From assembly GCA_016717325.1 (NCBI GenBank), contig JADKFV010000037.1, positions 1-49,411 of the forward strand: 49,411 bases of DNA, given 5' to 3'. Each line of letters starts with the position of its first letter. The first letter of the stretch is position 1. The notes below the pieces were generated by a model that searched no databases, was not told where the DNA came from, and was given only the letters and a program-made list of their open reading frames with translations. Below are positions 19,090-29,102 of the stretch, in pieces. The stretch comes from Bacteroidota bacterium. Its GTDB lineage: Bacteria; Bacteroidota; Bacteroidia; AKYH767-A; OLB10. Position numbers and translations under genes: made by a program.

Positions 19090-21425
19090 TCAATGGCTTA
19101 CTACAATCTTCACCACATTTTCGCCATAGCGAATAAAATAAATTCCATTCTGCCATGATTGGGTATCAACAAAATAATTTGGCTGACCCTGCAACGAAAT
19201 TTTTATTTGCCCTATTGCATTCACAATTGTAACCGGTAAATCGCTTACCTGATTGGTAACAATATTGATAAACTCATTAGCAGGATTTGGAAAAACATTT
19301 ACAATACTCGGAGCAATTATGTTTTCGTTTACCGATGAGAACAAATTATTGTTGTAACCAAAAGTAGGATTTTGAATTACAAAATTTCCTGTGCCATTTG
19401 GAACGCGTGCATAACCCTGATCGGTAATTTGCTGACCAAACTCAACCTTGTCAACCAACTCGCGATTTGGGTTTAGCAACCATACACGTTCGCCTGCCGA
19501 TGAAAGTTTGAAATTTAAATGTAATGGCCCTTGCGAACCATCTTCATCGGCCCAAAGTATTAAATAGTTATTTGGATTAATTATAGTGCCTTGTGGCAGC
19601 TCAAATTTCTCCAGATTCAATGTATCATCGGTAATAAAATATCCACTGATGTCAACCGGGTTTCCCGATTTATTATACAACTCTATCCAGTCATCATATT
19701 CACCGGCATTGTCCATTGCAGTGTTGGTGTTACTTGCCATAACTTCGTTTATGGTTATAGTTGTATCGGACGATAACACCGGAGCAACAAAATAAACATA
19801 CACATCGTGCTCGGCACCTACAGGACTATACGTTGCTGTTTTATACGAATTTCCAGCTTTTGCTTCAATGTAATAACGTACCCATTGCGAATTGTTTTGT
19901 GCCGGAATGTATGCCCCATAAATTCCATCGGCAGCACTTGCATCGCCATGCATACCATCATCGTACATAAGTGAAGAAGTAAAATTTCCCACAATACCGG
20001 TAGCATAAAATAATGTTACTTTATTTATTCCATTGCCAGATGTTACCGTTGCATTAACACCCACACTATCGGCCGAAGTAGGATAAGTCCAGGTTACACT
20101 ATTGGTAGCAAATGAAACATTTGAAATTGCAGGGCCCGTTTGATTTACCTCTATATTACTCATGAGATAATTTTTACGGTTATTCATCCATGTTTTTAAT
20201 GCAGTATTTTCGGTGTTGAACGCTGTATAGGAGTATAGTTTTTTAGGGTCATTCAATACAACAGAATCGATGAATGCTTTGTTTTGATTTAAAAATAAAT
20301 TGCACACTGCCGTATCGAAGGACTCGGAAATAATAGTGCGTAAATGCGCAAGATAACGCTGACGCCATTCGGGCACTGCATACAATCTGTTCATGAGCGG
20401 ATAGTTTACCTTGGTTTCGTTATAAAACGGACTCCAGTTAAGCGCACTTGTACGCATCACACTGTTTCCATCGTATTCTATAGTTGTAATGCGATGCGTT
20501 TCGGGTTCATAATATACATAGTAATCCATTTTGCCTTTGAAGATATAACTATCATCATCGCTAAAGGCGGTTTCGCTTGCAAGGTGCCACAATGCACGAT
20601 CCACATCCATACTATCGGGCAACATTGTTGGCACGTTAGCAAGCGAAGGCTTATTCAATCTGCTGCAACCATTGCGCAAGTCGTTCCATGGTGTAGCACT
20701 GTTTGTACTTTTCAATTGATAGTATTGTTTGTACAATGAAGTATCGTTGCCAAGAAAATTGAGCGCTGCCGTACCATCGCCCCACCCCGGATTGCCGGGA
20801 CTACCGGCAGGTTTATCGGCACGCCAGTTGGTTCCGTTATTACTCATGAACCACTCCGTGTAAAAATCCTTATTCAGTTGCTGCACATTAGGATACAAGC
20901 CCCAGTTTTGTCCGTTAATATACAAGTGTACATAGGCACACTTTGCAACAGGTATATGCTTTTTATTTGATTGAGATAAAAATACTCGCGGGTGAATGAT
21001 GGATCATCGAAACAATTATTGAGGTTGAGAATATTGTAACCATCAATATCCTGCCCCGGTTTGAAATTGTCTGTGGTAATATTAAACGATTTCTTTTGAG
21101 AGTTTTGAGTCTGCGAATAAGATGTTTGACCCTTGAAACGCACGCCCACACTGTCGTACAACACACCATCTACCGTCATGCCGGCAGCAAGTTCAATTTT
21201 GTTTGCGTAGTTTTGGATAAGCAATGTCCAATAATTTGCCTGTGGAAAATTGAGATACACCTGCTTGATTTGGGTTTGGTCGTACAATCCATTATCGGGT
21301 TTTCCTCCTGTATACAATGTTCGCAAATCGGGTGATAGATACATTTCTTTTGGCAGCCCTTGCGACATTGAGGCTTGATGTATGCATATAGCAAATACTA
21401 TAATCTGTAATGTTTTCTTCAGCAT
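19090..21425 (-). CDS. CotH-family kinase-like secreted protein with lamin-tail domain and T9SS type A domain (frame-broken near 20958)
   Basis: Secreted protein of about 778 aa in two pieces. It has a signal peptide (LKKTLQIIVFAICIHQASMSQ), then the CotH domain: VGVRFKGQTSY, KKSFNITTDNF, REYFYLNQIK, then KHIPVAKCAYVHLYINGQ and WGLYPNVQQLNKDF in the second frame, and IEYDGNSVMR further on. CotH proteins are atypical protein kinases known from spore coats, but the catalytic residues here are not assigned with certainty. A presumed Ig-like module, a lamin-tail domain (INEVMASN, DWIELYN, LPQGTIINPNNYLILWAD) and a T9SS type A end (VFPNPANEFINI, SWQNGIYFIRY) follow. The break is one A missing from the AAAAA run near 20956-20960. 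Confidence 0.8.
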
Positions 21426-21613
21426 ATTAATTTGATTATTTTTAATTCCTGAGAGGCATATTTGAAACTAAAGTTTAATGTGAAAGTAATTTTTTTCTGC
21501 AAATAATATCCGGCATTATGAAATACATATTGAACCACTTTAAAAGATATGGTAATTCTAATAATTAAAAACATTTTTTATCGAACTCCCTCATTCACAG
21601 CAAGTTTTTAAAA

Positions 21614-22900
21614 TCAATTTTTAATTACTTTTTGCGAAAAATATTTTCCGGTTACGTCATCCACTGCATTTAAAATATACATGCCATTGCTTATTTTTCT
21701 TATATTTAAATATGTTAATGGTTTTGTTGGCGTATAATTATTTTTCAAAATTAATTTCCCCGACACATCGTACAGGCTTATAGTTACATTGTGTGAGCTG
21801 AGCTTCCATAAACCCATGGCAATAGTTTCATCGGCACTATTGTAAAAAGCAAAATTACTTTCATCAACAGTTATATTTGAAATGTTTTGTGGTGTTATAT
21901 TGGCTATAACCTGTGCCGAATCGTAGGTGCAACTGTCATAAACAATATGCTTTACTCCGAAATAAGATGAATACAAATACTGATGCACAGGCTCTGCCAG
22001 AGTTGAAAATGTAGTATCGCCAAAATCCCAAAAGTGGGTATAGTTTACATTGCCGGGGCAAATAAATTGTACTGTCAAATTGGGTAAAGTGTTGTATGTG
22101 AAGTTGGCAAAAGGCGTGTTCGCCCCCAGGTTCCAAAGTGCGCTGCTATCGATAATAGTTTGCCATGACGTATTTTGTAGTGCTGCTGCTTGTGTTACAG
22201 TAAGGCCTGCAGTATAATTTTGATTTGTAATTTGATTGTGTGTGATAGTTGAATAAATTGTAGCTGCGGCTAAAAAACTTCCCGCCAACGAAGGATGACT
22301 GAAATCGGGTGAGTACAAATCGAGAAGTGTATCTATCGCAATATAATTTTTAAAAGCTATGCCAACAGGTGCTGCCACTGCCTTGCAGGTATCGCTAAAA
22401 AGAAGATACGACTCCTTAAGCCGTTGTTGCATACCGGCATAAGTACATACAGGTGGATACGAAGCACAATTAGAACCATCCCCATACTTGCGTCCCCATG
22501 TCATATAAAAAATAGTTTTTGTACAAGCATTGTTTGCCTTTATCATACTATCAAGCATGAGGGCATACGGTACGGAGTTCACATTTACAAACGCAGGCGA
22601 TAAGGAGGGTAGTTGACTTTGTTCCTGCAATACAACATAATCCCACTGTTGCTGTTTTATTTTTGCAATTGTATTGGCATCAGTTGTGTGCAATTGATAA
22701 GTGTATCCACCGGGAGTACTGCTGTCTACAAAAATAGTATCTCCCATGGTAAGTCCCATTTGGCGCACCATTTCGGGTAAATTATTTACATAAGTATAAC
22801 TGTTGCCAATAAAAAGAATGGAAATATTTTTACTATAAATATTTGCATGTATGCAAAGGAACAAGCATGCGCAGCATAATTTGGCAGAAATGCTTTTCAT
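21614..22900 (-). CDS. Secreted SGNH/GDSL-type hydrolase (DUF4886-like) with PKD module and T9SS type A end
   Basis: 428-aa intact exported esterase-like protein. It has a signal peptide (SAKLCCACLFLCIHANIYS), then an SGNH fold. The nucleophile is S34 in FIGNSYTY, further blocks are DYVVLQEQS and MTWGRKYG, and the catalytic dyad is D199/H202 in DFSHPS. A PKD-like module (HFWDFGDTTFSTLAEPVHQY) and a T9SS type A tail (ISLYDVSGKLILKNN, ISNGMYILNA, FSQKVIKN) follow. Its start codon overlaps the stop of the NYN-LOTUS gene (TAATG), so the two are co-transcribed and probably translationally coupled. Likely target: an acetyl or acyl ester on an extracellular carbohydrate (inference). Confidence 0.78.
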   Translation of the reverse strand: MKSISAKLCCACLFLCIHANIYSKNISILFIGNSYTYVNNLPEMVRQMGLTMGDTIFVDSSTPGGYTYQLHTTDANTIAKIKQQQWDYVVLQEQSQLPSLSPAFVNVNSVPYALMLDSMIKANNACTKTIFYMTWGRKYGDGSNCASYPPVCTYAGMQQRLKESYLLFSDTCKAVAAPVGIAFKNYIAIDTLLDLYSPDFSHPSLAGSFLAAATIYSTITHNQITNQNYTAGLTVTQAAALQNTSWQTIIDSSALWNLGANTPFANFTYNTLPNLTVQFICPGNVNYTHFWDFGDTTFSTLAEPVHQYLYSSYFGVKHIVYDSCTYDSAQVIANITPQNISNITVDESNFAFYNSADETIAMGLWKLSSHNVTISLYDVSGKLILKNNYTPTKPLTYLNIRKISNGMYILNAVDDVTGKYFSQKVIKN

Positions 22901-23658
22901 TATTTTATTTTTATAAAAATGTGTTTGATATTATTTTTTCCGGCATCTCGTGCATCTACCAAAAACTTAGGGATGCTTTTAATGAGGGATAACATTTTTG
23001 TAAAACCATAATTTCGAGGATCGAAGTCGGGTTGTTTTTTTAATAATAAATTTCCAAGGTCGCCAAGAAAAGCCCATCCGTTTTCATCTGCTAAATCATT
23101 AATGGAATCGGAAATTAGTTTTATCAATGCATGATCAACTTTATTGAGCGAAGGTGCTTTTTGTATTAATTGCTTTGTAACTTTTCCGTTCGATACTTTT
23201 TTCTCTTCTATAATTTGGGGTTTCAATATTTCGATGTAAATAAATTTTTCGCAAGCCGAAATAAATGATGTTGGTGTTTTCTTTTCTCCTATTCCTATCA
23301 CTTTCATGCCGGCTTCGCGCAAGCGTATTGCAAGGCGTGTAAAATCACTATCGCTCGAAACAATGCAGAAGCCGTCAACCTTTGCCGAATATAAAATATC
23401 CATAGCATCGATTATCATGGCACTATCGGTAGAATTTTTCCCCTTCGTATATCCATATTGTTGTACAGGGGTGATGGCACTTTCGAGCAGCACACTTTTC
23501 CATCCGCTTACTGTTGGCATGGTCCAGTCGGCATATATGCGTTTAAAAGTTGGAGTGCCGTATTTAGCAATCTCTTCGAGCATTTCTTTTATGTGTGCAT
23601 AAGGCACATTATCGGCATCTATGAGTACCGCCAGTTTAAGGTCTTTGGTTATTTCCAT
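22900..23658 (-). CDS. NYN domain-LOTUS (OST-HTH) protein
   Basis: 252-aa cytosolic protein with an N-terminal NYN/PIN-like ribonuclease fold and a C-terminal OST-HTH/LOTUS RNA-binding domain (LabA/YaiO group). Acidic metal-binding residues are visible: D14 and D16 in VLIDADNVPY, D78 in KNSTDSAM, and D103/D105 in SSDSDFTRL. The LOTUS part spans about residues 172-252 (DHALIKLISDSINDLADENG, WAFLGDLGNLL, FDPRNYGFTKM). I use the ATG at 23658; 16 upstream codons are open but lack family similarity. Probably acts on RNA. Its stop overlaps the start of a secreted hydrolase gene. Confidence 0.87.
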   Translation of the reverse strand: MEITKDLKLAVLIDADNVPYAHIKEMLEEIAKYGTPTFKRIYADWTMPTVSGWKSVLLESAITPVQQYGYTKGKNSTDSAMIIDAMDILYSAKVDGFCIVSSDSDFTRLAIRLREAGMKVIGIGEKKTPTSFISACEKFIYIEILKPQIIEEKKVSNGKVTKQLIQKAPSLNKVDHALIKLISDSINDLADENGWAFLGDLGNLLLKKQPDFDPRNYGFTKMLSLIKSIPKFLVDARDAGKNNIKHIFIKIK

Positions 23659-23798
23659 TTTATATTTTTTGAAATAAGTATTGATTCCAAATAAATCTTC
23701 TATCAATAAGAATCAATAATTAATAGTACAAATATAAGAAAAGCATTGATTTATTTTGTTGCCTAAGAGATGCTCGAAAAACCATTAACTTTATTCGG

Positions 23799-23829
23799 TT
23801 TGTATTCCATAAAAAAAATTGAATATTTG
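23799..23829 (+). promoter_or_regulatory. Probable Bacteroidota-type promoter for the propeller/PKD gene
   Basis: TTTG at 23799-23802, a 19-bp spacer and AATATTTG at 23822-23829 (one mismatch to TAnnTTTG). Transcription would start near 23834, about 29 bp before the ATG at 23863. Confidence 0.5.
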
Positions 23830-23862
23830 CATGTAAATTCTAAAATTAATAACACATACAAA

Positions 23863-26157
23863 ATGAAAAAACACTTTTACTTATTTACGATGCTTGTAGC
23901 ATTGATGAGCGGAAACATACAGGCGCAAAAATATGCCAACACATGGTACTTTGGCAATCAAGCGGGATTGGATTTCAATGGTGGCGCACCTGTGGCCATC
24001 AATAATAGTGCAATGAGTACTGCCGAAGGTTGCAGCAGTATATCGGATGATAATGGTGCTATTCTTTTTTATACCGATGGTGTAAGTGTTTGGAATAAAA
24101 ATCATGTGCTTATGGCCAATGGTTCAGGATTGGGTGGAGGAAGTTCATCTACTCAATCGGCTTGTATTGTGAAGCAGCCGGGCTTGAATACAAACTATTA
24201 TATTTTTACTTCGGGCGAGTTTAACAGCACTGCCGGGTTTCAATACAATATAGTTGATATAAGCACAAATGGCGGATTGGGCAGTGTGATTTTAAAAAAT
24301 CAAATTCTGTACACGCCAACAACGGAACGCGTTACAGCACATACGCATAGCAATGGTAACGATATTTGGATTTTGTCGCATCAGAGTTTGGGCAGCGAAT
24401 TTGTTGCTTACCTTCTTACTTCCACAGGACTGAATTTGGTGCCTGTAATTACAAGCGTAGGTCCGGTGTTTAATGGATCGGGATTGGATTTTCTAGGTAA
24501 CTTAAAGTTTTCGCCCGATGGTTTTAAAGTGGCAATGGCAGTGAGTGCGCCCGATACGTTTTATGTTTTCGATTTCGATCCTTCATCAGGTGTTATAAGC
24601 AACCCTATTTCGCTCAACTCTACCAACAGTTTCGAAGGCGCATACAGCGTTGAGTTTTCGCCTAGTGGCAATGTGCTTTACGCTACTTCCGAAATTCCAT
24701 TTAAATTATTTCAATTCGATCTTACTTCGGGCAATGCCGCAACTATAAATGCATCGCGCCTCGACATACCAACTATTCCACTTGGTGGTTCGTATATTGG
24801 TGGTTTGCAACTTGGACCCGATGGTAAAATATACATGACACGTAATACATGTGGATGGTTGGGTGTGATTAACGATCCCAATGTTGCCGGGTTTGGTTGC
24901 AATTATGCCGACAGTGGTATTTTTCTAAATGGGGCATCGTGTATTTATGGTTTGCCTAATTTGAATCAGGCGGCATACCGATTTATCACCATCGAAAAAT
25001 TTTGCTTTGGCGATGCCACCTATTTTGGCGCCAACGATTCGGTAAATTATTTAGCCTTTCAGTGGAACTTTGGCGACCCCGGTTCGGGCCCATTGAATGT
25101 GTCATATTATGCTACCACATCTCATGTTTTTACTGCTCCGGGCAACTATACTGTTGAACTTATTCGCGCCTCACTTGCTCCGCCATTTGGCGATACCACT
25201 TATTACGACATCATTATCAATCCATTACCGGTAGTAAACCTTGGTAACGATACCACTATATGCAACGGCCAATCATATATTATAAATCCCGGGGCTTTTA
25301 GCAGTTACCTTTGGCAAGATGGAACCACTAACAGCACATTCGCTGCTACTGTTACCGGTACGTATACTGTTACCGTTACCGAGCAGGATTGTAATGCTAC
25401 CGACTCCATTGTGGTGACAGTTCAGCCCTGTGCATTGCCTTTGGCAAATCTATCATCAAGCGATACTACATTTTGCGAAAAGCAATGCATCGACTTTTTT
25501 GACCTCACTGTTAATAATCCTACATCATGGCTTTGGACTTTCAATGGTGCATCGCCAAGCACTTCTACCGATCAAAACCCTGCGGGAATTTGCTACAATA
25601 ATTATGGATCGTTCGATGTGCAATTGATTGCATGTAATAATCTCGGTTGCGATACTGTTTTGTTTCCATCGTTTATTACTGAAGTAGCATCGCCACCCGC
25701 ACCTTTAATAACACAGTCGAACGATACTTTATTTTGCAATACTACTCAAGTAACTTATGCATGGTATAATGTGAATAATGTAAATCTTGTTTTGGGAACG
25801 AATAATTATTTTGCTCCTACTGTTGCAGGTAGTTATTATGTTGTTATTTCAGATAGTAACGATTGTAATGTTGCCTCAGCCACATTCAATAGCAATGTGG
25901 GTTTCAACGAATTGCTAAATGATGGCATTAATATTTTTCACAATCAACAAGCCGGTATTGTATACATCACAAATACAAATTTGACAAATACAATTCAGGA
26001 AATAAAGCTGTTTGATTTACAGGGAAAATGTATCGAAAAAAACACCCTACGCGAACAAACATCACAAATAAAATTGCCAAATTCCTCCAGTGTTTATTTT
26101 GTAAACATAACCACCACTACAAAAAATTATGTGCTAAAAATTGCTGATTTAAAATAA
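23863..26157 (+). CDS. Secreted beta-propeller/PKD-domain protein with T9SS type A end
   Basis: 764-aa intact exported protein, starting at the ATG at 23863 (MKKHFYLFTMLVALMSGNIQAQ, signal peptide); 31 upstream codons are open but cover the promoter. The first ~380 residues have WYFGNQAGLDF, SSISDDNGAILFYTDG, LKFSPDGFKVAM and LQLGPDGKIYM, a propeller type frequent in Bacteroidota surface proteins. Two or three PKD/Ig modules follow (FQWNFGDPGSG, LGNDTTICNGQSY, WTFNGASPSTSTDQNPAGIC). The end is a T9SS type A domain (IKLFDLQGKCIE, SSVYFVNI, YVLKIADLK). Presumed structural or adhesive role. It ends 29 bp from the convergent rlmN. Confidence 0.78.
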   Translation: MKKHFYLFTMLVALMSGNIQAQKYANTWYFGNQAGLDFNGGAPVAINNSAMSTAEGCSSISDDNGAILFYTDGVSVWNKNHVLMANGSGLGGGSSSTQSACIVKQPGLNTNYYIFTSGEFNSTAGFQYNIVDISTNGGLGSVILKNQILYTPTTERVTAHTHSNGNDIWILSHQSLGSEFVAYLLTSTGLNLVPVITSVGPVFNGSGLDFLGNLKFSPDGFKVAMAVSAPDTFYVFDFDPSSGVISNPISLNSTNSFEGAYSVEFSPSGNVLYATSEIPFKLFQFDLTSGNAATINASRLDIPTIPLGGSYIGGLQLGPDGKIYMTRNTCGWLGVINDPNVAGFGCNYADSGIFLNGASCIYGLPNLNQAAYRFITIEKFCFGDATYFGANDSVNYLAFQWNFGDPGSGPLNVSYYATTSHVFTAPGNYTVELIRASLAPPFGDTTYYDIIINPLPVVNLGNDTTICNGQSYIINPGAFSSYLWQDGTTNSTFAATVTGTYTVTVTEQDCNATDSIVVTVQPCALPLANLSSSDTTFCEKQCIDFFDLTVNNPTSWLWTFNGASPSTSTDQNPAGICYNNYGSFDVQLIACNNLGCDTVLFPSFITEVASPPAPLITQSNDTLFCNTTQVTYAWYNVNNVNLVLGTNNYFAPTVAGSYYVVISDSNDCNVASATFNSNVGFNELLNDGINIFHNQQAGIVYITNTNLTNTIQEIKLFDLQGKCIEKNTLREQTSQIKLPNSSSVYFVNITTTTKNYVLKIADLK

Positions 26158-26186
26158 ATGTAAATCGAAAACTGCATCAGCGTTCA

Positions 26187-27230
26187 TCACGCCAGATTTT
26201 TATTTGCCAATTGTCCGCAAGCAGCATCGATGTCTTTGCCGCGGCTTCTGCGCCTGGTTACAAACACATCGCGCTCATATAAATATTGCTGAAACGCTTC
26301 AAGCTTTTCTTCGCTTGTGTTTTTATAAATGCTATCGCCAATAGAATTGTACTCTATTAAATTCACCTTGCAGGGCACTTGTTTTGCAAATTGAAAAAGT
26401 TCCTCGGCATCTTGCAATTCATCATTAAAATTATTGAATACAATATACTCAAGCATCACCACCGATTTTGTTTTTGCATAAAAATATTGTAATGCTTTAA
26501 TAAGGGCGTGAAGATTATTATGCTCATTTATCGGCATAATGTTTTCGCGCTTTTTATCGTTGGCGGCATGCAGCGATAAAGCGAGATTGAAATTCACTTC
26601 ATCATCGCCAAGTTTTTTTATCATCTTGGCAATGCCTGCAGTTGAAACGGTAATGCGCCTTGGTGCCATATTTAACCCTTGCCCCGAAGTAAGTTGTTCT
26701 ATGGCTTGCAACACATTATTATAATTTAAAAGTGGCTCGCCCATGCCCATAAATACTACGTTACTCAATGGCATATTATAATGAGATTCCGATTGTTGTT
26801 TTATGATTGCAACCTGATCGTAAATTTCGCCCACCTCTAAATTGCGTATGCGATCGAGTTTTCCTGTAGCACAAAATTTACACGTAAGACTGCAACCTAC
26901 TTGTGACGATACACATGCAGTCATTCTATTATCACTTGGTATCAATACACCTTCTACAATATTTCCATCGTGAAGTTTAAAGGCGTTTTTTATGGTTCGA
27001 TCATCACTCACCTGTTTTTTTTCTATGGTGATTGGATTGATATAAAAATGATTTTCTAAAAACTCTACTAATCCTGCTTTAAGGTCAGTCATTTCCGCAA
27101 AGTTGACAACAGATTTTTTATACAACCAATTGGTAAGTTCTTTTGCACGGTATTTTTTTTCTCCGTGCGCAAGAAAAAACTCTTCAAGCTGTTTGTAGTT
27201 TAATGCCCTGATGTCTTGTTTGTGATGCAT
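26187..27230 (-). CDS. rlmN: 23S rRNA/tRNA (adenine-C2)-methyltransferase RlmN
   Basis: Radical-SAM dual-specificity methyltransferase that methylates C2 of A2503 in 23S rRNA and A37 in some tRNAs. 347 aa, normal. The [4Fe-4S]-binding CxxxCxxC is C113, C117 and C120 in GCSLTCKFCATG. The second-half signatures are GMGEPLLNYNNV, RRITVSTAG and NLALSLHA. The mechanistic cysteine near the C-terminus is C338 in DIDAACGQL; the other is C113-adjacent in the fold as known for the family. Starts at the ATG at 27230. A -7-like TATATTTG (27236-27243 on the minus strand) lies only 5 bp upstream of the ATG. Confidence 0.95.
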   Translation of the reverse strand: MHHKQDIRALNYKQLEEFFLAHGEKKYRAKELTNWLYKKSVVNFAEMTDLKAGLVEFLENHFYINPITIEKKQVSDDRTIKNAFKLHDGNIVEGVLIPSDNRMTACVSSQVGCSLTCKFCATGKLDRIRNLEVGEIYDQVAIIKQQSESHYNMPLSNVVFMGMGEPLLNYNNVLQAIEQLTSGQGLNMAPRRITVSTAGIAKMIKKLGDDEVNFNLALSLHAANDKKRENIMPINEHNNLHALIKALQYFYAKTKSVVMLEYIVFNNFNDELQDAEELFQFAKQVPCKVNLIEYNSIGDSIYKNTSEEKLEAFQQYLYERDVFVTRRRSRGKDIDAACGQLANKNLA

Positions 27231-27290
27231 GGTTGCAAATATAATTTATCGGAACGAGAGCGCAGCATTTATATCAAAGTAAACAATTTG

Positions 27291-27656
27291 CTAACCATGA
27301 TACACCCTTGACTTTACAATAAGTCCATTCTGTATTTCCAACACTTCGGCCACCATCATATCGGCTTCGCCATCAACGGTGCGTTTGTATTCCATCAGCA
27401 AATTATTTTCGTCTGCTATTAAATTTATCAATTCATAATTCAATGATGGCAATCGCGTAAAAGCATCGTTCCACCATTGTTTCATTTGAATTTTGCCGGA
27501 TACAAAACCATTGGTGTGTGGCTCACGCACTTTTAATTTTGGACTGAAGTGAATAGCATTATCATCATACAATTTTAAAATATCTTCTACATCGTGAGTA
27601 TTGAACGCTGCTATCCAATCGAGGGCAATTTGTTTTTTTTGTTGAATGGTGTTCAT
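27291..27656 (-). CDS. NTF2-like/SnoaL-like protein
   Basis: 121-aa single-domain protein of the NTF2-like superfamily. Evidence: ALDWIAAFNTHDVEDILKLYDDNAIHFSP at the start, the conserved WWNDAFTRLPSLNYEL centre, and MVAEVLEIQNGLIVKSRVYHG at the end. Members bind small molecules or act as isomerases/hydrolases; no substrate can be named here. It stands alone, 60 bp ahead of rlmN on the same strand. Confidence 0.75.
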   Translation of the reverse strand: MNTIQQKKQIALDWIAAFNTHDVEDILKLYDDNAIHFSPKLKVREPHTNGFVSGKIQMKQWWNDAFTRLPSLNYELINLIADENNLLMEYKRTVDGEADMMVAEVLEIQNGLIVKSRVYHG

Positions 27657-27753
27657 GGCTTCAATTTGTGTTTTGAAAGTTGTCTATTTAAGAAAATTTG
27701 CTCCAGCAATTTGCAAAAAAATAACATTGTTGCTGCACAAATGATATTCCTTC

Positions 27754-27786
27754 CAAAAAAAAATGCAGCAATAATCGCTGCATCCT
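27754..27786 (-). terminator. Rho-independent terminator downstream of the epimerase gene
   Basis: Perfect 7-bp stem ATGCAGC/GCTGCAT (27763-27769 and 27777-27783) with a 7-nt loop, followed on the minus strand by a run of about nine T (27754-27762 as A on the plus strand). It lies about 60 bp past the stop of the minus-strand epimerase gene. Confidence 0.8.
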
Positions 27787-27846
27787 TTTTATAAATGTGA
27801 ATTGAATTAACTAATAACTTACTAACCCAATTACCTAATAACCAAA

Positions 27847-28851
27847 CTAAAATAACCTATTAGTCCAGGTCTTAGGCGTTTTGTCGTTTTTAATTTCTAC
27901 ATCAAGGTGGTATTCGAAAGGAAGTACACCACGCTTTTTAATGTAGTTTATCATTTCGGTAAGGCCTGCTTCGAGGGTCATGTTGGGTTTGTAGTTTAAT
28001 AATCTGCGGGCTTTATCGGCACTGCAACTTGCATGTTTTACTTCCATCGGACGGTCGGGATAATAGTCGGGTTTTACTTCCATATTAAGCAACTTGCCAA
28101 TCACTTGTGCTAATTCATTAATGGTTACAAATTCATCATCGGGACCAATGTTTATTACTTCGCCAACAACATTATCCTGAAATGCCATTTTCTCTAAACA
28201 ATAGATACAATCCTGTACGAAAGAGAAATTACGCTTTTGTTCGCCATCGCCATAAATAATGGGTTGGCGGCCTTGCAGCATAAGGTTAATCATAATGGCT
28301 GCCACATTGCGAAATGGATCATCGTACTTTTGACGTGCACCAATAATGTTGTGAGGTACTGCAATGGCATATTCAAAATTATGCACCTTGGCTAAATTTA
28401 CAATTGTATTTTCGCTTGCAAGTTTTGCAATTCCATATGGGTCAAGAGGCATGGGAGTCATCTCTTCGGTAAAAGGAACTACAGGTAAAAAACCATAACG
28501 TGCCATTGACGAACAATATACAAATCTGCGCACACGGTTTTCGATACTTGCACTAAGCACACTCATTGTAATCTGATATGTGTTCATTGTTACAAAGTGC
28601 GGAGAGAACACCGACAAACCTTCGTAAGCAGTAGAAGCACAGTGATAAACTATTTCGCAGCCTTTGGTAAGTTCACGCATCTTAGCCAAATCCATACAAT
28701 CGGCATGGTGAAATTCCATTTTGTGGTTTACATTATCCTGATAACCACCTATGTAATTATCGCAGCCTATTACCTCATGTCCAAGTTCCAACATTCTGTC
28801 GGCAAGATGGCTTCCTAAAAATCCTGCTGCACCTGTTATAAAAATCTTCAT
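27847..28851 (-). CDS. NAD-dependent epimerase/dehydratase (extended SDR, UDP-sugar epimerase-like)
   Basis: Cytosolic nucleotide-sugar oxidoreductase of 334 aa. The Rossmann motif is GAAGFLG (residues 7-13), the active-site serine is in YCSSMARYG (about S114/S115), and the YxxxK pair is Y139/K143 in DPYGIAK. PHNIIGARQKYDDPF and NFSFVQDC are substrate-domain signatures shared with UDP-glucose 4-epimerase-like enzymes. The exact sugar is not predictable. It has its own terminator and a probable promoter about 100 bp upstream, so it is transcribed alone; a role in surface-glycan sugar supply is inference. Confidence 0.87.
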   Translation of the reverse strand: MKIFITGAAGFLGSHLADRMLELGHEVIGCDNYIGGYQDNVNHKMEFHHADCMDLAKMRELTKGCEIVYHCASTAYEGLSVFSPHFVTMNTYQITMSVLSASIENRVRRFVYCSSMARYGFLPVVPFTEEMTPMPLDPYGIAKLASENTIVNLAKVHNFEYAIAVPHNIIGARQKYDDPFRNVAAIMINLMLQGRQPIIYGDGEQKRNFSFVQDCIYCLEKMAFQDNVVGEVINIGPDDEFVTINELAQVIGKLLNMEVKPDYYPDRPMEVKHASCSADKARRLLNYKPNMTLEAGLTEMINYIKKRGVLPFEYHLDVEIKNDKTPKTWTNRLF

Positions 28852-28953
28852 ACTAAAAACTATTTTTTATTTATTAATTTCCTTTTAAAATTGAACCAAG
28901 AACACCTGATAAATAATAGAGACAGTGGTTCTATTCATTTATTTTTAAGCGGT

Positions 28954-28986
28954 GCGAAAGTAACACGCCCCTACATAACATACAAA
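28954..28986 (-). promoter_or_regulatory. Possible promoter for the epimerase gene
   Basis: On the minus strand, TTTG (28983-28986) and TACTTTCG (28954-28961, one mismatch to TAnnTTTG) are separated by a 21-bp spacer. That is slightly longer than the usual 19, so support is moderate. It would give a leader of about 100 nt. Confidence 0.35.
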
Positions 28987-29102
28987 TTAAATAAAAGGTT
29001 TTTTTGGGCGAACAAGCTTTTTTCAGAAGTCAGGAAATCCGCACCAATAGAGCCATTGGCCTAAAATCTGAAACATTAATTAACCAGAAGAATGGAATGA
29101 CT

